Assembly: GCA_007125175.1 (NCBI GenBank)
Contig: SLDS01000130.1
Coordinates: 1-46,263 of the forward strand
Origin: Flavobacteriales bacterium
GTDB lineage: Bacteria; Bacteroidota; Bacteroidia; Flavobacteriales_D; Cryomorphaceae
Direction of reading: 5' to 3'
DNA length: 46,263 nucleotides
Shown here one piece after another: positions 7,898 through 15,590 of this stretch; positions within the stretch are counted from its first letter, which is position 1; each line of letters begins with the position of its first letter. The translations under genes and the position numbers were made by a program. The notes under the pieces were generated by a model, which was not told the origin of the DNA, searched no databases, and worked only from the letters and a program-made list of their open reading frames with translations.

Positions 7898-9572
7898 ATT
7901 GTCTGCCCAATGCGTATGTCAACGAAAAGATGCCCGCAGCAGTTTCGAAATTGATGCCACCACCGAAGCCAATGGGAGTGTCTGTCTCGAAGTCGGCCGC
8001 AATGCGGTTTTCGTATACGCCTTGATCCAAAAATAAGAATATATTGCTGTTTTCGTCGAGCAGGAATCGATATTCCATTGTGCCGATGGCAAATCCCGTG
8101 GCGAAGATGGCCTGCTCATCAAAGCCGCGGATGCTCCGCAAACCCCCAATGCGAAAGGCCTCGTTGAGAAACATATTCTCGTTGAGGAAGTAGCCACTTC
8201 TCACGCGAAACAAGACCGTTGATCGCTTGCCAATGGGCTGGTGATAGCCCACTTCGGCCCTGGCATTGTAGAGCTCGCTCCGCATGCGCAGTCCCTCGTA
8301 GAAGGAGTCGTCCACAGCGCTATTTCGCTCGATGCGCTTGGTGCCGGCCGATACCTCTGCCTCGATGTAGTAGCCGCTGCGGGGGTTGAAGCGGTAGTCC
8401 AGCGTATTGGTCATCACCCCGAGGCCTATGCTGGTGGTGCGGGAATCCACGAATCGCCCTTGCTGATAAGCGGTGGGAGAGATCACATTGGCCTGGAAGT
8501 CTTCTACGAATATCTTGATGTGCTTGCCCCCCATGAAGTAATATTGCAATGCGCCGTGCAGATTGACCTGCGAGAAAATGGTGTCCTGTCTAAAGAGGTT
8601 CATCTTAAGCTCGGTGCCGATGGGTGAGTTGAATACGAATGGATAATTAAATCGCAGGTCGAGCTGCTGGGTGCGTGTCTGAAGGCGCTGCCAGCGCAAG
8701 TTGATGGCTTCGCCCCGCTTGAGGGCATTCATTAGGTCGAGGCTCACATCGCCTGTGATGAGCACCTCACCTGTCACAGGGTCGGGCAGTACCCCGAGTA
8801 CACCATCGAAGTTGCTCGCTTTCTTTTCATCCAAATAGAGGTACACATCGGCCTTGCCTTCACGCATGCCCACCTCGTAAGGCTTGATGACCTTTACGTA
8901 AGGAAGTTCCCGCAATCGATTGGGTATACGACTCAGCAGCTTTTGGTTGTAAGGGCTCTTAGGGGCTATGCCTATGTGGTTTTCTATGACCCTTCGATTG
9001 GTTTGCAAGTCACCTTTAATGATGAGGCTATCGATCACGGTATAGCTATTCAGCTGCATGTTGAGCACAGCGCTGATCGCATCGGGCTGGATGAGAATGC
9101 TATCGAGTGCCAATTGGGCGAAGGGGTAGCCATGCTCTTCGGCGTAGTCGAGCAAGGATTCAATGAGCCGAGACACCTCCCGTGGCCGGAAATCGGTTTC
9201 CAGGAAAAAGCGTTCCCGGAAGCCCACCTTGCTCAAAAACTCCTCGCGCACATTGCCTTTCTTCAAAGCGGCCCATTGGAATGCATTGCCCACACTCACT
9301 TCGGCATAGGCGCTGTCGCCCCGCCACGCCACATTGTCTACGCTAGCCGCAATATAGCCCTCCTCTATGAGTTCGAAGCGCAGGGATAGCAAGTACTGCT
9401 GCACTGCCAAACTGTCGTCAAATGCCTTGGGCAACTTTGTAGAAGGTGGCTTCCCTTCGTACTCTGTGAAATCCACTGAAAGATACTTTTGGCCCATAGC
9501 CGAGCCAACGTTGAGAATCATCATCAAAACGCAGGAGAGGCGGACTATAGCCGCTATTTGCCAATCTTTCAC
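7836..9572 (-). CDS. BamA/TamA (Omp85)-family outer membrane protein
   Basis: The 578-aa protein has a signal peptide (IVRLSCVLMMILNVGSAMGQ). POTRA-like periplasmic segments cover about residues 30-230, and a C-terminal beta-barrel covers about 250-578. The barrel carries the conserved lid-loop motif GGLRSIRGFDE and ends in an aromatic beta-signal (LHFGFVSFF). Omp85 proteins insert barrels into, or move substrates across, the outer membrane. This one is shorter than BamA (five POTRAs, about 800 aa) and resembles the smaller TamA-like members frequent in Bacteroidota. It leads the run with the L,D-transpeptidase, RmuC, GWxTD and RlmB genes. The substrate is unknown, and it may be an accessory assembly factor. 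Confidence 0.88.
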   Translation of the reverse strand: MKDWQIAAIVRLSCVLMMILNVGSAMGQKYLSVDFTEYEGKPPSTKLPKAFDDSLAVQQYLLSLRFELIEEGYIAASVDNVAWRGDSAYAEVSVGNAFQWAALKKGNVREEFLSKVGFRERFFLETDFRPREVSRLIESLLDYAEEHGYPFAQLALDSILIQPDAISAVLNMQLNSYTVIDSLIIKGDLQTNRRVIENHIGIAPKSPYNQKLLSRIPNRLRELPYVKVIKPYEVGMREGKADVYLYLDEKKASNFDGVLGVLPDPVTGEVLITGDVSLDLMNALKRGEAINLRWQRLQTRTQQLDLRFNYPFVFNSPIGTELKMNLFRQDTIFSQVNLHGALQYYFMGGKHIKIFVEDFQANVISPTAYQQGRFVDSRTTSIGLGVMTNTLDYRFNPRSGYYIEAEVSAGTKRIERNSAVDDSFYEGLRMRSELYNARAEVGYHQPIGKRSTVLFRVRSGYFLNENMFLNEAFRIGGLRSIRGFDEQAIFATGFAIGTMEYRFLLDENSNIFLFLDQGVYENRIAADFETDTPIGFGGGINFETAAGIFSLTYALGRQFDNQIQLRGGKLHFGFVSFF

Positions 9573-9621
9573 AATTGCTTGAATAACCCGAAGCTCAAGT
9601 GTATATTATACAAGCCAAGGA

Positions 9622-9629
9622 CAAATTTA
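9622..9629 (-). promoter_or_regulatory. Candidate -7 element TAAATTTG (minus)
   Basis: Read on the minus strand this is TAAATTTG, an exact match to the Bacteroidota TAnnTTTG -7 consensus, about 50 bases before the ATG of the Omp85-like gene. No TTG is seen 19-20 bases upstream, so it would be a -33-poor promoter. It is paired back-to-back with the plus-strand candidate at 9652. Confidence 0.42.
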
Positions 9630-9651
9630 CGGTCTATTCGTAGCTTTACCG

Positions 9652-9659
9652 TATATTTG
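9652..9659 (+). promoter_or_regulatory. Candidate -7 element TATATTTG (plus)
   Basis: This exact TAnnTTTG match lies 26 bases before the ATG of the small lipoprotein gene at 9686. The -33 region is weak. The identical octamer lies before the RND exporter gene at 22271. Confidence 0.5.
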
Positions 9660-9685
9660 TGGATTAACTCTCTAGCAAACGAGAA

Positions 9686-9820
9686 ATGAAAAAAACCTCC
9701 ATATTCTTTCTGCTCCTATTTGCAGCTGGGATCGTGATGTCATCGTGCCGCTCGCAAAAGCAGGCCTGTGCCGCTTACAGCCAAGTGGAGTACGTGAAAG
9801 ACAACCAGTCGAATAGCTGA
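9686..9820 (+). CDS. Tiny lipoprotein, 44 aa
   Basis: This short gene is not obvious from length alone. It reads MKKTSIFFLLLFAAGIVMSSC, a complete lipoprotein signal with lipobox MSSC (Cys at residue 21). A mature peptide of only about 24 residues follows, beginning CRSQKQACAAYSQVEY and ending NQSNS. Supporting evidence is the AAAATGAAAAAA start context, the correctly placed lipobox and a TAnnTTTG element 26 bases upstream. Very small lipoproteins with a C-x-A-Y motif are common in this phylum and have no assigned function. It is transcribed away from the Omp85-like gene. The call rests on signal quality, not on a recognised family. Confidence 0.72.
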   Translation: MKKTSIFFLLLFAAGIVMSSCRSQKQACAAYSQVEYVKDNQSNS

Positions 9821-10099
9821 TTTTTCAGCCCTATTGCCAGTTTGGGATAGCTCCATAATTCGCGATGCGGAAATGCCGAGATATCCGGCGTGGCTTCGAT
9901 TGCTAGTGATCGTGATGAGTCTGTGTTTGAAAATGCTGATTCGACACTCCACCGCTTCCTTTGTTTGTTTCTGCCTTTCGGCAAAATTTGACTTGCGATT
10001 TTAGACTCAAGTTGAGCTAGGCTTTGTACACCCTACAGAGCTCATTTTTTTGCATGGATGTGCGCCACGGGTAAAAGTGCAGCTCCGAATCTTCCAGAT
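9821..10099 (+). other. 279-base stretch without a convincing gene
   Basis: This lies between the tiny lipoprotein and the convergent OsmC gene. On the minus strand an open stretch without an ATG runs from about 10050 to 9775. It contains a basic segment (KGRNKQRKRWSVESAFS) that faintly recalls the C-terminus of DDE transposases. It runs antisense into the lipoprotein gene and has no family I can name. No clear terminator was found. Confidence 0.4.
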
Positions 10100-10510
10100 T
10101 CAGTCAGGATAGACAATTTCCAGCTTTTGCAAAATGTCGGGATGTAGGCTGAGGGCTACCGGACATGATTTAGCAGCAGCATGCAAGCCTTTCCTATCCT
10201 TGCTGCTCAAGTTCCTTTCGGGTATTTGCATCCGAATGTGTATCTCTGATATGCGCCTTGGCTTCTCGGCCATGACTTTGATTACTTCGGCTTTGACCTC
10301 ACCGATAACAATGCCGCGCTCCCTGGCGTAAATACCCATGAGCGTGAGCATGCATGAAGCAAGTGATGTGGCGGCCAAGTCAGTAGGTGAAAAGGTCTGC
10401 CCCAGTCCCTTATTGTCTCTCGGGGCATCAGTATGTAGGTGCTCACCGGATTCGATATGGGTGCAGAGGGTGCGCAAATTTCCCGAGTAATGCACTGTAG
10501 AAGTCGGCAT
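10100..10510 (-). CDS. OsmC family protein
   Basis: This 136-aa protein is of the OsmC/Ohr fold, whose members reduce organic peroxides with a pair of redox cysteines. Both cysteines are present: Cys53 in TSLASCMLTLMG and Cys116 in AAKSCPVALSL, with the family segment GQTFSPTDLAATSLASC between the two halves. The subgroup looks like YhfA/OsmC-like proteins and not Ohr itself, so a detoxifying role is probable but unproven. It starts about 34 bases from the divergent gene at 10545, so the two may share a control region. No exact TAnnTTTG element was found on its strand. Confidence 0.88.
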   Translation of the reverse strand: MPTSTVHYSGNLRTLCTHIESGEHLHTDAPRDNKGLGQTFSPTDLAATSLASCMLTLMGIYARERGIVIGEVKAEVIKVMAEKPRRISEIHIRMQIPERNLSSKDRKGLHAAAKSCPVALSLHPDILQKLEIVYPD

Positions 10511-10544
10511 AAACTTTGTACTTTAGAAGTCTGTTAGAATTTAA

Positions 10545-11333
10545 GTGAAAATAACAGGATTTACATATCTCATCAAGCTCTTTTCTCTGCTGATCGTACT
10601 TACAGTCATTCAGATAAAATCTTCCAATGCCCAAGAGCTCAAGACCAAGGAAACGATCTTTGACGAGGCCTCTGTGGTGTACAAAGAAAGCTATTTCGGA
10701 GGTTTAATGCTGCATACTAATGGCTTTGGAGGGCATTTTTCATATGGCAGGAATATCACGGCCTTCAAGTCCAGGGTCTATCAAATCGATGCTGTATTTA
10801 TCAAGCATCCCAAAGAAATCAGGAGTTTCAACGCGTTCAGCGAAAATAGCAGGAGCTTCATTTTCGGTAAGCTCAATACCTTTCTTGTACTCCGGCCAAC
10901 GATTGGCAACAGGGTGATGAAATTCGATAAAATCCGAACAAGTGGGGTAGCAGTAGGCTATTCTTGGCGCTTGGGCCCATCTTTGGGGATTACCAAGCCC
11001 ATCTATCTGGAAGTGCTGGATGAAGATGCTTCTTTTTTTCGTGTTTCTGTTGAAAAGGCCACTGCAGACCTGTTTCAAGATAGACCCATTTACGGAAGGG
11101 CCGGTGGCCTCCGAGGGCTCAATGAGATACAGTTTCACCCCGGCGTTCACGGTGCACTTGCACTAAACTTTGATTACGACCCCCAGCGCCAAGGCATCAA
11201 AGGCCTGGAAGTGGGGCTCAGTGTGGATTATTTCCCGCTCGGGGAGGTAGAGATCATGGCCTTGGCAGAGAACACCAAGCTCTTCGTCAACTTATTTGTA
11301 ATTTTGCAGATCGGAAAAAAAGTGAATCCATAG
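10545..11333 (+). CDS. Outer-membrane-like protein of unknown function, adjoining lipA
   Basis: The 262-aa protein starts at a GTG (no usable ATG until residue 55). The start is supported by the signal peptide: MKITGFTYLIKLFSLLIVLTV, then SSNAQ. The mature part alternates hydrophobic and polar residues with many aromatic and glycine turns (GLMLHTNGFGGHFSYGR, ALNFDYDPQRQG, LEVGLSVDYFPLG). This pattern fits a small beta-barrel or other outer-membrane protein. Its stop codon directly abuts the lipA ATG (TAG then ATG), so translation is probably coupled. I do not recognise a named family. The link with lipA may be only transcriptional. Confidence 0.75.
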   Translation: MKITGFTYLIKLFSLLIVLTVIQIKSSNAQELKTKETIFDEASVVYKESYFGGLMLHTNGFGGHFSYGRNITAFKSRVYQIDAVFIKHPKEIRSFNAFSENSRSFIFGKLNTFLVLRPTIGNRVMKFDKIRTSGVAVGYSWRLGPSLGITKPIYLEVLDEDASFFRVSVEKATADLFQDRPIYGRAGGLRGLNEIQFHPGVHGALALNFDYDPQRQGIKGLEVGLSVDYFPLGEVEIMALAENTKLFVNLFVILQIGKKVNP

Positions 11334-12212
11334 ATGGCTGAGACAGAAGTGTTGGAATTGGAGCAGAAAGTACGGGTGCAAAAACCGAAATGGCTTCGTG
11401 TGAAGTTGCCAACGGGAGAGAGTTACAGGAATGTGCGAAAGATAGTCGATGAGCACAAGTTGCACACCATTTGCGAAAGCGGTAACTGCCCGAATATGGG
11501 TGAATGCTGGGGTGCCGGTACGGCCACTTTTATGATTCTCGGCAATATTTGCACCCGATCTTGTGGTTTTTGCGCAGTTAATACCGGGAGGCCTGAGGCC
11601 GTCGACGAGTTTGAGCCCGGTCGTGTAGCGCGCTCCGTAAAGCTCATGGGAGTGAAGCACTGCGTGATTACGAGTGTAGATCGCGATGACTTGCCCGATG
11701 GTGGAAGCGGTATATGGGTGCAGACGGTGCGTGCCATTCGCCATCAATCTCCAAGCACAACCCTCGAGACATTGATTCCGGATTTTGCCGGCAATTGGTC
11801 CAACCTGCAGGCCATCATAGATGTAGCCCCTGAAATAGTGTCGCATAACCTCGAAACGGTACGTCGGCTCACCAAGGCTGTGCGTATACAAGCCAAGTAC
11901 GACCGGAGCCTAGAAGTTTTGCGACGTCTCAAGAAAGGAGGGATGCGCACCAAGAGCGGTGTGATGCTGGGCCTCGGCGAAAGTGAAAAAGAGGTGCTGG
12001 AAACCATGGACGACCTCAGGGCCGTGAATGTGGATATCCTCACCCTCGGACAGTACCTGCAACCCACCCGAAAGCACCTTCCTGTCGAAGATTTCATTAC
12101 CCCCGAGCAATTTGCCTTCTACAAAGAAGTAGGCTTGGAGAAAGGCTTCCGCTATGTGGAAAGCGGGCCATTGGTGCGCTCTTCCTACCACGCGGAGAAG
12201 CACATGTTCTAA
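11334..12212 (+). CDS. lipA: Lipoyl synthase
   Basis: This radical SAM enzyme inserts two sulfurs into protein-bound octanoyl groups to make the lipoyl cofactor of 2-oxoacid dehydrogenases and the glycine cleavage system. Both iron-sulfur sites are visible. The auxiliary cluster motif is C-x4-C-x5-C ([12 protein letters not shown], near residue 47). The SAM-cluster motif is C-x3-C-x2-C (CTRSCGFC, near residue 73). [13 protein letters not shown] and the C-terminal [11 protein letters not shown] segment (the conserved RSSY serine ligand) are also present. At 292 aa the length is normal. It begins directly after the preceding gene's stop. Confidence 0.97.
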   Translation: MAETEVLELEQKVRVQKPKWLRVKLPTGESYRNVRKIVDEHKLHTICESGNCPNMGECWGAGTATFMILGNICTRSCGFCAVNTGRPEAVDEFEPGRVARSVKLMGVKHCVITSVDRDDLPDGGSGIWVQTVRAIRHQSPSTTLETLIPDFAGNWSNLQAIIDVAPEIVSHNLETVRRLTKAVRIQAKYDRSLEVLRRLKKGGMRTKSGVMLGLGESEKEVLETMDDLRAVNVDILTLGQYLQPTRKHLPVEDFITPEQFAFYKEVGLEKGFRYVESGPLVRSSYHAEKHMF

Positions 12213-12248
12213 ATCTGCTTTAGGCTGCGCATGCTGCGGGCCAAAATG

Positions 12249-12256
12249 TACCTTTG
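12249..12256 (+). promoter_or_regulatory. Candidate -7 element TACCTTTG before gap
   Basis: This exact TAnnTTTG match lies 22 bases before the gap ATG. The twelve bases TACCTTTGCGGC recur identically at the rimP promoter (30649-30660). No clear TTG at -33. Confidence 0.55.
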
Positions 12257-12278
12257 CGGCCCCACCTAAACAACACGT

Positions 12279-13298
12279 ATGAACAAGCGCCTACGCCTTG
12301 GCATAAATGGCTTCGGTCGTATAGGCCGCAGCCTGAGCCGACAAATCCTCTCACAGCCCGAAGGCCTCTTTGAGCTGGTAGCTATCAACGATCTGGGCCG
12401 GGAAGAGGCCATGGCCCACCTGCTGGAATACGACAGCATACACGGGCGCTGGCCCGCTGAAATCTTGCACCATCAGGGCAGCCTGAAGGTCAATGGGCAA
12501 GTGCTAGCCCTGCACCACGAGCGCCAGCCGCAACACATTCCATGGGCCAAGCACCGTGTAGATGTGGTGCTGGAATGCACCGGTAAGTTCAAGACGGCTG
12601 CTTCTGTGCAAGGCCATCTGCATGCCGGTGCTCCAAGAGTCATCATCAGCGCAGTGCCCTCTGGCGAGCCGGTCAAGACCATCGTAATGGGCGCCAATGA
12701 AGATACACTCGACGGCAGCGAAAGCATCATTTCCAATGCTTCCTGCACCACCAACTGCGCGGCTCCCTTACTCGATATAGTGGACAAGGCCTGTAGCATT
12801 GAGAGCGGCTACATCACCACGGTACACTCCTATACCGGCGACCAAACCCTGCACGACACCTCCCACAGCGACTTGCGACGGGCGCGCGCAGCCGCACTCT
12901 CTATCATTCCCACCACCACCGGTGCCGCAAAGGCCGTGACCAAGGTTTTTCCGCATCTGGAAGGCAAGCTGGGAGGGGCGGGCATCAGGGTGCCGGTACC
13001 CAATGGATCGCTTACCGATATTACCTTTATCGTGGAGCAAGCCCTCGAAGTCAGTGCGCTCAATGCCCTTTTTGCGAAAGCTGCCTCAAGCGGCCCCTGG
13101 AAGGGCTATCTGGAGTATACCGAAAAGCCCTTGGTAAGCGTAGATGTGCTGGGAAATCCGCATTCATGTATCTTCGACGCCCAGCTCACCTCAGTGATAG
13201 GCAATATGGTAAAAGTGGTAGGCTGGTATGATAATGAGATGGGCTACACCCACCGGCTCGCCGACCTGATGTGCTACTGGTCTGGCAAGTGGAATTGA
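12279..13298 (+). CDS. gap: Type I glyceraldehyde-3-phosphate dehydrogenase
   Basis: This glycolytic enzyme oxidises glyceraldehyde-3-phosphate to 1,3-bisphosphoglycerate with NAD(P) and phosphate. The 339-aa protein has the nucleotide-binding GINGFGRIGR, VAIND (Asp favouring NAD), the catalytic NASCTTNCAAPLLD (Cys near 156) and the HSYTGDQ catalytic His. SLSIIPTTTGAAKAV-like and WYDNEMGYTHR motifs follow. The usual HSYTNDQ appears as HSYTGDQ, a minor change. The stop codon's last base is the first base of the inverted-repeat element downstream, so the final residues (WSGKWN) may have been remodelled by its insertion. It is monocistronic as far as can be seen. Confidence 0.96.
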   Translation: MNKRLRLGINGFGRIGRSLSRQILSQPEGLFELVAINDLGREEAMAHLLEYDSIHGRWPAEILHHQGSLKVNGQVLALHHERQPQHIPWAKHRVDVVLECTGKFKTAASVQGHLHAGAPRVIISAVPSGEPVKTIVMGANEDTLDGSESIISNASCTTNCAAPLLDIVDKACSIESGYITTVHSYTGDQTLHDTSHSDLRRARAAALSIIPTTTGAAKAVTKVFPHLEGKLGGAGIRVPVPNGSLTDITFIVEQALEVSALNALFAKAASSGPWKGYLEYTEKPLVSVDVLGNPHSCIFDAQLTSVIGNMVKVVGWYDNEMGYTHRLADLMCYWSGKWN

Positions 13299-13487
13299 AC
13301 CCGGATAATGCATTAGAACTTCGTAGTGAGGGCTAAAAGTGGGATAAAATAAGCCGGTTTAACGACTGAGGCATAGCATCGCTATGGTGAAGGAGAAACG
13401 CCTTATTTTGAAGCGGTTTTAGGACGTAATACCTGCCTGCCCTGCCGGTACGGCTAGGCGGGGATTTTCTAATGCATTATCCGGGTT
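13298..13487 (+). mobile_element. 190-bp MITE-like inverted-repeat element
   Basis: Perfect 21-bp terminal inverted repeats lie at 13298-13318 (AACCCGGAT ... CATTAGAA) and 13467-13487. Inside is a long hairpin: AAAATAAG (13346-13353) and GTTT pair with AAAC and CTTATTTT (13402-13409). Its apex is the hairpin CATAGC-ATC-GCTATG (13372-13386). A second inner hairpin, GCCG-GTA-CGGC, lies near 13444-13454. No open frame is present and no clear target-site duplication is visible. This structure fits a non-autonomous element or a dispersed structured repeat. Copy number elsewhere cannot be judged from one window. Confidence 0.7.
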
Positions 13488-13589
13488 GAATGTGCCTGGC
13501 TTTCTGATACTTGAATTCTAAGGCGTACAGCACGGGCTGTTCTCGGCGCTTATCCTTTGCCTGGGCATTCGCAGAGCTGTGCTCCGTGG

Positions 13590-14399
13590 CTATTGCTCAG
13601 GGAGGCTTTCCCTGCTCATCAGGTGCGCTGCGGCATCGCCATGAAACTGGGCATCGGTAAGATGGCTCTTGAGCCTCATGCCACTTTCGTCAAATACAGC
13701 ATAGGTGCATGGCCCCATCCAATCGCCTGTATTGATGTACACTCCGCCCTTGCTGAGATTGATGGCCATGGGCAGGTGCCGGTGTCCAAAAATGTAATAA
13801 TCCCTTTGCTGGACGGCATCCATATCTTCGCAAAACTGGGCCAGCCATTCCTCCTCCTTTCCGAGAAAAATGCGGTCTTTTTCACGATTGGCCTTGCGGC
13901 TGCTCTTGGAGAAAAAATTGGCCAAGCCAATACCAAAATTGGGGTGGAAACGGGCGAACAACCACTGACTCACCCTTGAGGCAAAGACCTTTTTGAGCAA
14001 CTTGTAGCCGTGATCGCCGGGCCCCAAGCCATCACCGTGCCCTATGAGGAAGTGCTTGCCCAGCAATTCCCGCTCCACTGGCCCGCGGTGCAGTTTCACT
14101 CCCAGCTCATTGGGGATATAGTCGAAAATCCACATGTCGTGATTGCCGGTGAACCAGTGTATGGGAATGCCCGCATCGCTCATTTTGGCGAGTTGCCCCA
14201 ATAGGCGCACGTGGCCGCGCGGCACCGCATTTTTGTACTCAAACCAAAAGTCGAATACATCTCCGAGTATAAACAGCTCGGCTACATCGCTTTGAATGCC
14301 TTCGAGAAAATCCACGATTTTCTTCTCTCTCTCCAGGCTTCGATTTGCGTCGGGAGCCCCGAGATGAAAGTCGGAGAGGAAATAGTACTTCTTAGCCAT
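13590..14399 (-). CDS. lpxH: UDP-2,3-diacylglucosamine diphosphatase
   Basis: This calcineurin-like phosphoesterase hydrolyses UDP-2,3-diacylglucosamine to lipid X in lipid A synthesis, at the inner face of the cytoplasmic membrane. All metal-binding blocks are visible in the 269-aa protein: SDFHLG (residues 9-14), GDVFDFW, GNHDMW, HGDGLG and GHRHLP. The length is slightly longer than the E. coli enzyme (240 aa). The UDP-binding insertion lies between HGDG and GHRH. It follows the TlpA-like gene on the same strand by 36 bases. Together with lpxK in the same run it points to shared control of lipid A genes. The homologue LpxG/LpxI is excluded by the motifs. Confidence 0.9.
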   Translation of the reverse strand: MAKKYYFLSDFHLGAPDANRSLEREKKIVDFLEGIQSDVAELFILGDVFDFWFEYKNAVPRGHVRLLGQLAKMSDAGIPIHWFTGNHDMWIFDYIPNELGVKLHRGPVERELLGKHFLIGHGDGLGPGDHGYKLLKKVFASRVSQWLFARFHPNFGIGLANFFSKSSRKANREKDRIFLGKEEEWLAQFCEDMDAVQQRDYYIFGHRHLPMAINLSKGGVYINTGDWMGPCTYAVFDESGMRLKSHLTDAQFHGDAAAHLMSRESLPEQ

Positions 14400-14435
14400 G
14401 GATTGAAAGTGCCAAGCGGACTCTTGAGAGCAGAT

Positions 14436-15590
14436 TTAGCCGCCGAATATTTCGTCCATCTTGTTCTGAAGGGCCCGGCCGCGCAGTTTAGTGGCAACGA
14501 TCTTGCCTTCAGGGTCAATGAGAAGCGTAAAGGGTATGGACTGTACATTGTACATTTTGGCGGCAGCCGAATTCCAGAATTGAAGATCGCTTACCTGCGG
14601 CCATTCCAGTTTGTCTTCTTCAATGGCTTTGATCCATTTGTCCTTGTCGCGATCCAGCGACACGCCGTATATCTCAAAGCCTTTGTCTTTGTACTTGTTG
14701 TACATCTGTACTATTCGCGGATTCTCCAGCCTGCAGGGTTTGCACCAGGAAGCCCAGAAGTCAATGAGCACATATTTTCCCCTGAGGGAGGAGAGGGCAA
14801 TCATCTCGCCGCTGGGATTGGGCAGGACGATCTCAGGTGCTTCACTGCCCGGTGCCAGAAGGTTTTGGGCGGCCAGCTGTCGCTCGGCCTGGGCTGTTTT
14901 TTCAGCCAGCACATCGAAAAAGTAGTTGCCGGCCATTCGCGGTTCGAGGGCGTCGCGCACTTTCTTGTAGCGTTCAATGTCTTGCATGATGTCAAGGCGC
15001 TGCAGGATGGAATAATTGGCGATGCTCGATGGTTTTTCATCGATATGGGCAATGAGGTAGTCCCGGTATTCTTTGCGGGTATTGTTGTAGGTGTTGCCGA
15101 GCTGCACGCGCAAAGCTTGATCACCACCTGCCGCAGCTGTTTGCAAAGCATTCATGGTGGAGTCGAGTATGCGTTCATAGCGGCTACCCTCCACAAAGTA
15201 ATTGCGGATGTCTTCGGAATCTTCCGAGCCACTCACCCTGTAATCGTTCTTGATGTTGTCGAGGTCGGCACTCAAGTCCACATCAGTATGGGTGCTGTCG
15301 AGGGCCAGAAATATGGGTGGAATTTCTTCCTGAGCGCCTTCGAATTCAAGGGTGTAGAAGCTCAGGCGTCCGGTATTGACGTAAAATTCAAAGTTTCCAT
15401 CAGCACCCAGCTTCGCAGAACTTATGGTGTCGGGAAGGGCTTGGCTGTGGCGCAATAGGGTCAATTGAACCCCATCTGCATTCGCGATTTGTCCATGCAG
15501 TTTTGAGCCTTCATTGCTTTCCTGATCGCAAGAGGAGAGTGCGAATCCCAGGCTTAGCACGATCGAGAATGTTCTCAGCTTGCTGTTCAT
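14436..15590 (-). CDS. TlpA-like thiol-disulfide lipoprotein with DUF4369 domain
   Basis: The 384-aa lipoprotein has signal MNSKLRTFSIVLSLGFALSSC (lipobox LSSC). A DUF4369-like N-terminal beta domain spans about residues 30-130 (KLHGQIANADGVQLTL ... GNFEFYVNTG). A helical middle and a C-terminal thioredoxin/AhpC-TSA domain follow, with redox site WASWCKPCR and the cis-Pro segment SIPFTLLID. Members act as periplasmic reductants, for example in cytochrome c maturation or disulfide repair. Its start overlaps the gatB stop by four bases (ATGA), indicating translational coupling. The substrate is unknown. Confidence 0.92.
   Translation of the reverse strand: MNSKLRTFSIVLSLGFALSSCDQESNEGSKLHGQIANADGVQLTLLRHSQALPDTISSAKLGADGNFEFYVNTGRLSFYTLEFEGAQEEIPPIFLALDSTHTDVDLSADLDNIKNDYRVSGSEDSEDIRNYFVEGSRYERILDSTMNALQTAAAGGDQALRVQLGNTYNNTRKEYRDYLIAHIDEKPSSIANYSILQRLDIMQDIERYKKVRDALEPRMAGNYFFDVLAEKTAQAERQLAAQNLLAPGSEAPEIVLPNPSGEMIALSSLRGKYVLIDFWASWCKPCRLENPRIVQMYNKYKDKGFEIYGVSLDRDKDKWIKAIEEDKLEWPQVSDLQFWNSAAAKMYNVQSIPFTLLIDPEGKIVATKLRGRALQNKMDEIFGG

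Noticed and set aside
14211-15458. 415-codon open frame on the plus strand
   Set aside because: It lies opposite lpxH and the TlpA-like gene, both with full catalytic motifs. The translation resembles no family.
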